Shown in pieces: positions 7,402-14,313 of a DNA stretch of 38,150 bases. Both the position numbers and the translations under genes were made by a program. Location of the stretch: NCBI GenBank assembly GCA_964408945.1, contig CAYPBJ010000021.1, positions 1 to 38,150 of the forward strand. Reading direction: 5' to 3'. Numbering within the stretch: the stretch's first letter is position 1; each line of letters begins with the position of its first letter. This DNA is from VMCP01 sp964408945 (lineage in GTDB: Bacteria; Bacteroidota; Bacteroidia; NS11-12g; UBA955). A model generated the notes under the pieces. That model saw nothing but the letters and a program-made list of their open reading frames with translations. It ran no database searches and was not told where the DNA came from.

Positions 7402-8883
7402 ATGTTGAGGTTAGATTTAAAATATCCGTTAGTTGTTCCTGTGTTGATGCTCATTCTGGGCATCGTTGCAGTAAGGATTTGGGTTTGGCCAACAAGTCTA
7501 GGCTATTTATTCCTATTGATTTTGCCGGTTTTCTTTTGGCTAATTAAAATTAGAGTTCCGTCTATTTTCTTGGGATTCTTTTTTATTGGCTTTGGGAACC
7601 TAAAACTCCAGAATCAACGCGAGCAATTATTTTATTTAAAACTAGCAAATGCTCGGGCATTGTGGGTTCAAGCTACTGGAAATCCCAAAAAGGTGGAGGT
7701 TAAATGGGTGGTTTTTCAACCTCGAGAATTGGTGAGATGCGAGGGTATTGTAAACGTCAATTACCATGAACAATTTAAATCCAAACAATCTTTTTGGATT
7801 CATCCCCAGCAAATGGAGTGGGATCAGAACCAGTCCGTCAAAATTCAAAAGTATACTTTTGTAAATTGCACTTCCTTCAATTCAACTTCTTCTCTCCATG
7901 CTTTCCGAAATGGTGTTTTGAATCAAATTTTTGCACTCGGTAAAAAGTTTTTAACCCCAAAGGCACATGCTTGGTATTTGGCCTTGATTTGGGGCGAACG
8001 TTCAGAATTAGAGAAAACCGATCAAATGGCTTTTCAAAAATTGGGATTGGCCCACGTGATTTCAGTGTCAGGAATGCATTTGGCATTGGTGTTCAATTTG
8101 TTGAGTTTGCCTTTTTCGATGTTTGAAAAGCGTTATCGAAATGTCGCTAAATTTAAATGGGTCCTTCTTCCGTTCGTTTGGATTTATACTTTTTTGACGC
8201 CCATGTCGCCCCCAGTAGTTAGGGCGGCCATTTCTCTATCTATGTTGGTTATGGCAAAATCGATTTTTTACCGAAGGGTGAGAAGTCCTGATGTGTACTT
8301 TTCGGTATTGTTTATTTATCTGTTGTGGGATCCGAACGTGCTTTTTGATATTGGATTTCAACTTTCGCTTTTGGCCATGTGGGGTATCGTCTTTTTAGTA
8401 CCCAGTTATTTGAGGCGATTTGAAGAATCTCACACCTTGATTCAATGGTTTGCAAATACTGTTGCGGTATCAATCATTTGCACATTGACAACGGTGCCTA
8501 TCATTTTTAAGGAGTTTGAGCAACTTTCGTTGTGGTTTTTGGTCGGAAATTTGTTGCTCATGCCGTTGTTTAATTGGCTCATCTATGGCTATGCCTTTTT
8601 CTTTATCTTGGGATTTAGCGAAGTTTTGCTCAAGTATTTTGCCTGTATTATCAATCATTTCATTCAATTTATAGATTTCTTAATGCTGCAATTTACGCAA
8701 CTTCCCAATCTTTATTTGTACAGTCCCCGTTGGGGATGGACTGAATTTCTGTTGTTTTTTTTGGTGGTTGTTTTTTGGACATTTTATAGAGAAGAAAAAG
8801 TGATATTTTGGAAACAACTTTGCCTGTTTGCACTCTTTGTAATGAGCGTTGAGTACAGCATTGCATTGTATATTTGTGATTAA
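7402..8883 (+). CDS. comEC: ComEC/Rec2 competence channel protein
   Basis: A 493-residue polytopic membrane protein. The N-terminal part has membrane segments and a DUF4131-like region to about residue 180. The core follows: LGLAHVISVSGMHLALVFNL and FLTPMSPPVVRAAISLSML are hallmark ComEC motifs. Several hydrophobic helices run to the C-terminus. ComEC is the inner-membrane channel taking single-stranded DNA into the cytoplasm during transformation. The C-terminal metallo-beta-lactamase-like domain of long ComEC proteins is absent, a form common in Bacteroidota. The ComEA-like protein at 1578 is a plausible partner. The next gene starts 2 nt downstream, so the two may share a transcript. Confidence 0.9.
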   Translation: MLRLDLKYPLVVPVLMLILGIVAVRIWVWPTSLGYLFLLILPVFFWLIKIRVPSIFLGFFFIGFGNLKLQNQREQLFYLKLANARALWVQATGNPKKVEVKWVVFQPRELVRCEGIVNVNYHEQFKSKQSFWIHPQQMEWDQNQSVKIQKYTFVNCTSFNSTSSLHAFRNGVLNQIFALGKKFLTPKAHAWYLALIWGERSELEKTDQMAFQKLGLAHVISVSGMHLALVFNLLSLPFSMFEKRYRNVAKFKWVLLPFVWIYTFLTPMSPPVVRAAISLSMLVMAKSIFYRRVRSPDVYFSVLFIYLLWDPNVLFDIGFQLSLLAMWGIVFLVPSYLRRFEESHTLIQWFANTVAVSIICTLTTVPIIFKEFEQLSLWFLVGNLLLMPLFNWLIYGYAFFFILGFSEVLLKYFACIINHFIQFIDFLMLQFTQLPNLYLYSPRWGWTEFLLFFLVVVFWTFYREEKVIFWKQLCLFALFVMSVEYSIALYICD

Positions 8884-8885
8884 TT

Positions 8886-9656
8886 ATGAGCAATCAATGG
8901 GTAATTGTTGAAATCAAAGGCCAAATCGCTGAGGTCATTATGAATAGACCTGAAAAGAGGAATGCACTCAATCCCGATTTGGTTTTGGAATTAACCGCCG
9001 CATTTGAAGCTTTGAATGCAAATGCTGAGGTGAGATTGATTGTTCTGAAGTCGAAGGAAGGAGCTTTTTGTGCGGGTGCCGATTTGTCGTACTTGAAATC
9101 ATTGAGTCAATTCACTCATCAGGAAAATATCGAAGATTCTACCCGTTTGAAGAATTTGTTTGAACTCATTTATCATTCTCCAAAGATCACAGTTTCTCAG
9201 GTTGAGGGTCCTGCTCTTGCAGGTGGATGTGGACTCGCGTTTTTGGCGGATTTTTGTTTCGCGACTCCCAGTTCAACCTTTGGATACACGGAAGCGCGCA
9301 TTGGATTTATTCCTGCCTTGGTGATGGTGTATTTAAAAGAAAAGTTGAATCAAAACCAGATGAACGAGTGGTTGTTGACGGCTCAAATTTTTTCAGCAGA
9401 CAAGGCTTACACAGACGGATTGGTTTATGTCGTAGACGAAAATATTGGCCAAAAGGTAAATGAATTCGCTGCTGAATTGTTGAAATCAGTGAGTTCTGAA
9501 TCTACCTTGAGAATCAAGTCTATGATGAGAAATATGCCATCCAATTGGAATGAATCTTTAGTTTATGCAGCTGAGCAAAACGCATTGGCCCGTAAAACCG
9601 CTGATTGTCAAAAAGGGGTATCGGCATTTTTGAATAAGGAGAAGATTTCGTGGTAA
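8886..9656 (+). CDS. Enoyl-CoA hydratase/isomerase family protein
   Basis: A 256-residue crotonase-fold protein. The oxyanion-hole segments are AFCAGADLSYLKS and ALAGGCGLAFLADF, followed by FGYTEARIGFIPALV. In classical enoyl-CoA hydratase two glutamates act. Here the first position is glycine (GGCGLA) while the second (TEARIGF) is kept, a pattern I associate with methylglutaconyl-CoA hydratase-like members of leucine breakdown; the substrate assignment is therefore tentative. The gene follows comEC after 2 nt and overlaps the tatD start by 7 nt, suggesting one transcript without obvious functional link. Confidence 0.88.
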   Translation: MSNQWVIVEIKGQIAEVIMNRPEKRNALNPDLVLELTAAFEALNANAEVRLIVLKSKEGAFCAGADLSYLKSLSQFTHQENIEDSTRLKNLFELIYHSPKITVSQVEGPALAGGCGLAFLADFCFATPSSTFGYTEARIGFIPALVMVYLKEKLNQNQMNEWLLTAQIFSADKAYTDGLVYVVDENIGQKVNEFAAELLKSVSSESTLRIKSMMRNMPSNWNESLVYAAEQNALARKTADCQKGVSAFLNKEKISW

Positions 9657-10417
9657 AATTGGTAGATACTCATTGTCATTTGTACAGTGAAGAATTCAAC
9701 GAAGACAGAACATCCGCGGTAGCGAAAAGCATCGAAATGGGGGTGAATAGAGTCTTGCTTCCCAACATTGATATGGACAGTATTGGGGTGATGCATGACT
9801 TGGAAGATCAATATCCCAAAAACTGTTTTTCCATGATGGGGTTGCATCCTTGTTATGTGAAAGAAGATTTCAAGAAGGATTTGGAGGTAATGTATGCTTG
9901 GTTTGACAAGCGAAAATACGTGGGTGTGGGTGAGACGGGAATGGATTTGTATTGGGATAAGTCAACGCAATCGTGGCAGGAAGAGTCGTTGAATATTCAG
10001 ATAGAGTGGGCCATCGAAAAGGGGTTGGCTATGTCATTGCACACCAGAAGTGCAACCCAGGAGGTGATAAAAGTACTAAAGCCATACAAGGGAAAGGTTC
10101 AAGGAGTGTTTCATTGTTTTTCCGAAAGTAAAGAGTTGGCCGATGAAATCATCAAATTGGGCTTCTATCTAGGAATTGGTGGGGTAGTGACCTTCAAAAA
10201 TGCGGGTATTGCGCAAGTGGTGGCAGAATTGGGCATTGAAAAATTGGTGCTTGAAACGGATAGTCCTTATTTGGCGCCCGTTCCCTACAGAGGGAAGCGA
10301 AACGAGCCATCTTATACCCGTTATGTAGCCGAGAAAGTGGCAGATGTTACGGGTGAAAGCCTGTTGAAAGTGGCGGAGGTAACTTCTCGGAATGCAGAGC
10401 AGCTTTTTGGTGTGTGA
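9650..10417 (+). CDS. tatD: TatD-family metal-dependent hydrolase
   Basis: A 255-residue TIM-barrel hydrolase. Metal-site motifs in order are VDTHCHLYSEEF, GVGETGMDLYW, LHTRSA, GVFHCFSES and LVLETDSPYLAP. TatD proteins act as DNases and 3'-5' exonucleases; the physiological substrate of this YcfH-like type is uncertain. Translation starts at GTG 9650, overlapping the upstream gene by 7 nt. The stop codon is TGA at 10415-10417 followed at once by TAA, and both lie inside the perfect CRP-like palindrome that faces the sulfur island. Confidence 0.92.
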   Translation: MVKLVDTHCHLYSEEFNEDRTSAVAKSIEMGVNRVLLPNIDMDSIGVMHDLEDQYPKNCFSMMGLHPCYVKEDFKKDLEVMYAWFDKRKYVGVGETGMDLYWDKSTQSWQEESLNIQIEWAIEKGLAMSLHTRSATQEVIKVLKPYKGKVQGVFHCFSESKELADEIIKLGFYLGIGGVVTFKNAGIAQVVAELGIEKLVLETDSPYLAPVPYRGKRNEPSYTRYVAEKVADVTGESLLKVAEVTSRNAEQLFGV

Positions 10418-10428
10418 TAAATATCACA
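10413..10428 (+). promoter_or_regulatory. Perfect CRP/FNR-type operator upstream of soxB-like gene
   Basis: TGTGATAAATATCACA is a perfect 7-2-7 inverted repeat and matches TGTGA-N6-TCACA at every specified position. Its centre is exactly 33 bp upstream of the centre of CATCTTTG (10450-10457), a -7 element with one mismatch. There is no -33 consensus at the expected place, so an activator bound here could replace it. Confidence 0.7.
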
Positions 10429-10449
10429 AAGTTTTCAATTTCTTTTAAT

Positions 10450-10457
10450 CATCTTTG
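10450..10457 (+). promoter_or_regulatory. Putative -7 element of the soxB-like gene
   Basis: CATCTTTG differs from TAnnTTTG at one specified base. Transcription would begin near 10462, giving a leader of about 60 nt before the ATG at 10522 and placing the CRP-like palindrome centred near -41. Confidence 0.45.
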
Positions 10458-10521
10458 AATTTCGCGATTTTTCAGCAATTTCTATGTTGGCTAGAAAATT
10501 GAAAATGTTTAAAGTGAATAT

Positions 10522-12276
10522 ATGACAAAAATCTACCATACAACAGGTTGCAATTGTGGTTGCAACGATGGCGACAAGGGAAGCAATCGCCGTGATTTCT
10601 TAAAAAAAGCAGGTACTGTGACGGGACTGGGTTTGGCTTTTGGGTCAATTACTGGTGGATCTTTGAGCTCTTGTAGTTCTGATGCAAAGGCGGTTGATAA
10701 AATGAATGCCCTCAAGAATGGAAAAGCTCAGCGTTTTACCATTTTACAAACGGCAGACATTCACGGTCAATTGATGGAGCATGATGAGTTTTTCTGGGAG
10801 AATGGCAAAGAAGTTTTCAAGCGCAGAGGCGGAATGGCTACTTTGAAAACCATGATCAACACCATCAGAAACGAAAATCCGGCCAACACCATAGTGGTTG
10901 ATGGTGGTGATTGTTTTCAAGGAAGTGGTGTTGCAGCCCTAACGGAAGGTAGAGCGTTGATTCCCATCATCAATAATATAGGGTATGATTTAATGCTTCC
11001 TGGAAATTGGGAAGTGGTATACGGAAAAGAGAACATGATCAAAGATTTGGGCGGTTACCAAGCTGCTAAAGTGTGCGCCAACATGTTTCATAACGACAAT
11101 CCGTCAATAGGTAAGGATTTGATTTTTCCTCCTTATTGGACCAAAACCGTGGCGGGTGTTAAGTTGGGTTTCATTGGTTACAATGATCCGTTGACTCCCA
11201 AGCGTCAATCTCCGGCGTATTCAAATGGGATTGAGTTTACAGACCCTGAATTGAATGCTGCTAGATACGTTAAGTATTTGAGAGAATACGAAAATTGCGC
11301 CATGGTGTTTTTGGTTACGCATATGGGACTGACCCAACAGATTGATTTGGGAAACAAGCCTTTTGTTGAGGGTGTAGATTATATTTTGGGTGCTGATACC
11401 CACGAACGAGTTCGTCAACCCATTGAAACAAAGTATACCAAAGTGACCGAGCCAGGGGCATTCGGATCTTTCTTAGGGAAGTTGGATATTGTGGTGGAAG
11501 ACGGAAAAATAAAAGAACATTTTTACGAATTGATGGATGTAGATCCATCGAAATACAAAGCCGATGCTGAAATGCAGCAGTTGGTGGAAAAGACTTTTGA
11601 ACCTTACAAACCAGAATTGAGCAAAGTCATTGGTAAAACAAAATCTACCTTGGTGAGATATTATGTGTTGGAAAATCCGATGGACAACTTCATCACCGAT
11701 GCTGTTTTTGATAAATTCAAGCCCGATGTAGCTCTGTCTAACGGATTTAGATTTTGTCCACCGCTGGTAGCATCCCCCGAAAAACCGTCGGAAATTACCA
11801 ACGATTTCTTGTGGAGTATGCTGCCTGTGAACTCTCAGGCGCGTTCGGGAATGGTCAGCGGCGAGAAGATTTGGAAGTGGATGGAGAAAGAATTGGAGAA
11901 TGTGTTTGCCAAAGATCCGGCTAAGCGATTTGGCGGTTGGGTGGTGCGTTTCTCGGGAATGAATGTGAATTTCACATCCAAGAACGACATGGGTAAACGG
12001 GTGAATTGGATTAAAATTGGGGGTGAAGACATTGACAAGAAGAAGATGTATAAAATTGTGGCGTGCGAGCGCGACGGTGACCCCGAAGATGCGATTTGCA
12101 GAATGTTAGACGTTGATAGTCCTCACGATGAAGGAATTTCATTGCATGAAATCATTCGTGAATATTTGAAGACCCATTCGCCCATTGAACCCAAAGTGGA
12201 AGGACGTGTTGAATGCACCGATCAGCCTCAGAATTTGTTGAGTCAGTTAGAGGGTTATGAGTATACTTTCAGATAA
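10522..12276 (+). CDS. SoxB/5'-nucleotidase-like metallophosphatase, Tat-exported lipoprotein candidate
   Basis: A 584-residue bimetallic hydrolase. The N-terminus has a cysteine-rich stretch, then a Tat signal (SNRRDFLKKAG, 21-31), a hydrophobic core, and a lipobox-like LSSC ending at Cys51. Catalytic motifs are TADIHGQL (78-84), VDGGDCFQGSG (126-136), GNWEVVYG (161-168), THMGL, and GADTHERV. The GNWE form resembles SoxB thiosulfohydrolase more than the GNHE of ordinary 5'-nucleotidases, and the C-terminal substrate domain has SNGFRF. SoxB releases sulfate from protein-bound sulfur intermediates. No SoxAX or SoxYZ gene is present here, so the exact reaction is inferred from motif and neighbours. 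It begins the sulfur island behind a CRP-like promoter. Confidence 0.82.
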   Translation: MTKIYHTTGCNCGCNDGDKGSNRRDFLKKAGTVTGLGLAFGSITGGSLSSCSSDAKAVDKMNALKNGKAQRFTILQTADIHGQLMEHDEFFWENGKEVFKRRGGMATLKTMINTIRNENPANTIVVDGGDCFQGSGVAALTEGRALIPIINNIGYDLMLPGNWEVVYGKENMIKDLGGYQAAKVCANMFHNDNPSIGKDLIFPPYWTKTVAGVKLGFIGYNDPLTPKRQSPAYSNGIEFTDPELNAARYVKYLREYENCAMVFLVTHMGLTQQIDLGNKPFVEGVDYILGADTHERVRQPIETKYTKVTEPGAFGSFLGKLDIVVEDGKIKEHFYELMDVDPSKYKADAEMQQLVEKTFEPYKPELSKVIGKTKSTLVRYYVLENPMDNFITDAVFDKFKPDVALSNGFRFCPPLVASPEKPSEITNDFLWSMLPVNSQARSGMVSGEKIWKWMEKELENVFAKDPAKRFGGWVVRFSGMNVNFTSKNDMGKRVNWIKIGGEDIDKKKMYKIVACERDGDPEDAICRMLDVDSPHDEGISLHEIIREYLKTHSPIEPKVEGRVECTDQPQNLLSQLEGYEYTFR

Positions 12277-12280
12277 ATTA

Positions 12281-12296
12281 AGTAACTTTAATCACA
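12281..12296 (+). promoter_or_regulatory. Degenerate CRP/FNR-type site upstream of tauE-like gene
   Basis: AGTAACTTTAATCACA has a perfect TCACA half and a weaker AGTAA half. It shares the extended form AGTAAC-N5-TCACAA with the rhodanese promoter (14 of 17 bases identical). Its centre is 33 bp from the centre of TTAATTTG at 12318-12325. Confidence 0.5.
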
Positions 12297-12317
12297 ATAA
12301 ATTTTTGAATTGAGCAT

Positions 12318-12325
12318 TTAATTTG
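12318..12325 (+). promoter_or_regulatory. -7 element of the tauE-like gene
   Basis: TTAATTTG has one mismatch to TAnnTTTG and ends 6 nt before the ATG at 12332. Its last three bases form an in-frame TTG at 12323 that imitates a start codon. Confidence 0.5.
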
Positions 12326-12331
12326 CCGTCT

Positions 12332-13129
12332 ATGATAGAACTATTGGGATATTTAGGAGCAGTTTTAATGGGGATTTCACTCGGTCTTATTGGCGGTGGT
12401 GGTTCCATTTTGACGGTTCCAATTTTGGTATATTTATTTGGTGTAAAACCCGAGCTTTCAACGGCTTATTCCCTATTTATTGTAGGATTAACTAGTCTCT
12501 TTGGTTCTTTTTCTCACATGAAAATGGGCAATATTCACTGGCGTACGGCCATCGTTTTTGGAATTCCATCCATCATCAGCGTGTATTTGACCCGACATTT
12601 TATAGTTCCGGCCATTCCAAATCCAGTTTTCGGGGGATTGAGCAAAGATTTAGCGATCTTGATCTTTTTCGCCATCATCATGGTGGCGGCATCTTACAGC
12701 ATGATTCGCAAGGGGAAACCCAAAGCAGCAGGTGAGTCAGACGTTGAAGTTAGTTTTAACTACCCCATGATTCTTGCTGAAGGTCTTATTGTTGGGATGG
12801 TAACGGGATTGGTTGGTGCAGGCGGCGGATTTTTAATCATTCCTGCCTTGGTATTGTTAGCCAAATTGCCCATGAAGCAGGCCGTTGGAACATCGTTGAT
12901 CATCATTGCGTCAAAATCGTTGCTTGGATTTTTGGGTGATTTAGGAAGAGGCGCCCAAATTGATTGGACTTTCATGCTGATTTTCAGCGCGATTGCTGTT
13001 GTGGGAATTTTTAGCGGAGCAGCCTTGAGCAAAAAAATCAGCGGCGAAAAATTAAAACCTGCTTTTGGTTGGTTTGTTTTAATCATGGGAATTTACATCA
13101 TTGTGAATTCATTGTTGTCAATGAAATAA
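12332..13129 (+). CDS. TauE/SafE-family sulfite/organosulfonate exporter
   Basis: A 265-residue membrane protein with the internal duplication of the TauE/SafE family. The first half begins with GISLGLIGGGGSILTVPILV and the second with GMVTGLVGAGGGFLIIPALV; about eight hydrophobic helices can be drawn. Family members export sulfite, sulfoacetate or related anions. Its place between the SoxB-like and TsdA-like genes fits removal of sulfite formed during thiosulfate or persulfide oxidation. ATG 12332 is chosen over the in-frame TTG at 12323 because that TTG belongs to the -7 box. The next gene starts 8 nt downstream. Confidence 0.88.
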   Translation: MIELLGYLGAVLMGISLGLIGGGGSILTVPILVYLFGVKPELSTAYSLFIVGLTSLFGSFSHMKMGNIHWRTAIVFGIPSIISVYLTRHFIVPAIPNPVFGGLSKDLAILIFFAIIMVAASYSMIRKGKPKAAGESDVEVSFNYPMILAEGLIVGMVTGLVGAGGGFLIIPALVLLAKLPMKQAVGTSLIIIASKSLLGFLGDLGRGAQIDWTFMLIFSAIAVVGIFSGAALSKKISGEKLKPAFGWFVLIMGIYIIVNSLLSMK

Positions 13130-13137
13130 TCAGCATT

Positions 13138-14154
13138 ATGGAAGCCCGGAACACAAAGTTTTTCAAAAAGAATGACCACAAACTGGTTGCATGGTTAATC
13201 ATTGTTGTGGTTCTTTTCTTGGGATGGGATATCGCATCAAACCCGTGGTTTTCAGATAATAAAACTGTCGCTGAAATAAAAGATTCAATATCTCAGGAAA
13301 AATTATGGAGCGCACCTTCAGATTCTGAGTTGCCCAAGGGTGAAGAGGGAGAATTGATCAAATACGGACGAGAATTGGTGGCACATACCGCCCAATATTT
13401 TGGCCCGAACGGATCAGTTGCTCGCTACACCAACGGATTGAATTGCCAAAATTGTCACCTAAATGCAGGAACCCAACCTTGGGGAAATAACTACGGTTCA
13501 GTGGCCAGCACTTATCCTAAGTTCCGCGGAAGAAGCGGTACCATTGAGACTATTTACAAACGGGTTTCTGATTGCTTTGAACGTTCATTGAATGGAAAAT
13601 CTCCTGATAGTGCATCGCGTGAAATGCAAGCCATGATGAAGTACATTGCGTGGTTGGGTAAAAACGTCCCCAAAAAGGAAAAAGCGCCCGGTTCAGGCAT
13701 CATGAAGGTAGCGTTTTTGGATAGGCCCATTGACCCCATAAAGGGCAAATTGGTTTACGATGCAAAATGTGCTGTATGCCATCAGGCTGACGGGCAAGGC
13801 GTTCTGAACGACAAGGGAAATGCCTACACTTATCCGCCGTTATGGGGTAAATTGAGCTACAATGAAGGAGCTGGACTTTTCCGGATGTCGAATTTTGCGG
13901 GCTACGTAAAAGCAAACATGCCCTTAGGCGCCACGCACAACAATCCCCAACTTTCCGATGAAGAAGCCTGGGATGTAGCAGCCTTTGTGAACACTCAGGA
14001 GCGTCCCAAAATGGATCTTTCAAAAGATTGGCCAGACATATCGAAGAAGCCCTTTGATCACCCGTTTGGCCCCTACGCTGACAACTTCTCGGAGAAGCAG
14101 CATAAGTTTGGACCCTATGCTGAGATAAAGGCATATTATGAGGCGATGAAATGA
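13138..14154 (+). CDS. tsdA: TsdA-like dihaem cytochrome c, thiosulfate dehydrogenase family
   Basis: A 338-residue protein with an N-terminal membrane anchor (about 17-30) and two c-haem sites, CQNCH (103-107) and CAVCH (211-215). Between them lies SDCFERSLNGK with Cys146, at the place of the unusual cysteine axial ligand of the active-site haem in TsdA. FRMSNFAGYVKANMPLGA supplies methionines (250, 261) for the second haem. TsdA joins two thiosulfates to tetrathionate or runs the reverse reaction. Motif agreement is strong, though direction is not predictable. ATG 13138 is preferred over an earlier in-frame start inside the exporter gene. The stop codon is followed directly by the heptamer repeats. 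Confidence 0.9.
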   Translation: MEARNTKFFKKNDHKLVAWLIIVVVLFLGWDIASNPWFSDNKTVAEIKDSISQEKLWSAPSDSELPKGEEGELIKYGRELVAHTAQYFGPNGSVARYTNGLNCQNCHLNAGTQPWGNNYGSVASTYPKFRGRSGTIETIYKRVSDCFERSLNGKSPDSASREMQAMMKYIAWLGKNVPKKEKAPGSGIMKVAFLDRPIDPIKGKLVYDAKCAVCHQADGQGVLNDKGNAYTYPPLWGKLSYNEGAGLFRMSNFAGYVKANMPLGATHNNPQLSDEEAWDVAAFVNTQERPKMDLSKDWPDISKKPFDHPFGPYADNFSEKQHKFGPYAEIKAYYEAMK

Positions 14155-14157
14155 GTA

Positions 14158-14199
14158 TCGGGTTTCGGGTGTCGGGTTTTGGGTTTCGGGTTTCGGGTG
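14158..14199. repeat. Heptamer tandem repeat, G-rich array, 6 copies
   Basis: Six consecutive 7-mers of TCGGGTT with variants TCGGGTG (two) and TTGGGTT (one). GGG recurs every 7 nt, six times, giving regular G3N4 spacing. It starts 4 nt after the tsdA stop codon. Confidence 0.95.
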
Positions 14200-14206
14200 T
14201 CAGACC

Positions 14207-14290
14207 AAGTACCAAGTACCAAGTACCAAGTACCATGTACCATGTACCATGTACCATGTACCATGTACCATGTACCAAGTACCATGTACC
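14207..14290. repeat. Heptamer tandem repeat A(A/T)GTACC, 12 copies
   Basis: Twelve uninterrupted 7-mers in the order 4 x AAGTACC, 6 x ATGTACC, 1 x AAGTACC, 1 x ATGTACC. It is separated from the G-rich array only by TCAGACC, itself a 7-mer in phase. Translation across it in other frames gives meaningless GTWYMVH-type peptides. A related array occurs at 32383-32531. Confidence 0.97.
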
Positions 14291-14313
14291 AAAAATAATA
14301 AATAAATAAAAAT

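Noticed and set aside
10522..12276. Plain 5'-nucleotidase assignment for the SoxB-like protein
   Set aside because: The GNWE form of the metal motif and the sulfur neighbourhood favour SoxB-like, but ordinary nucleotidase activity is not excluded.
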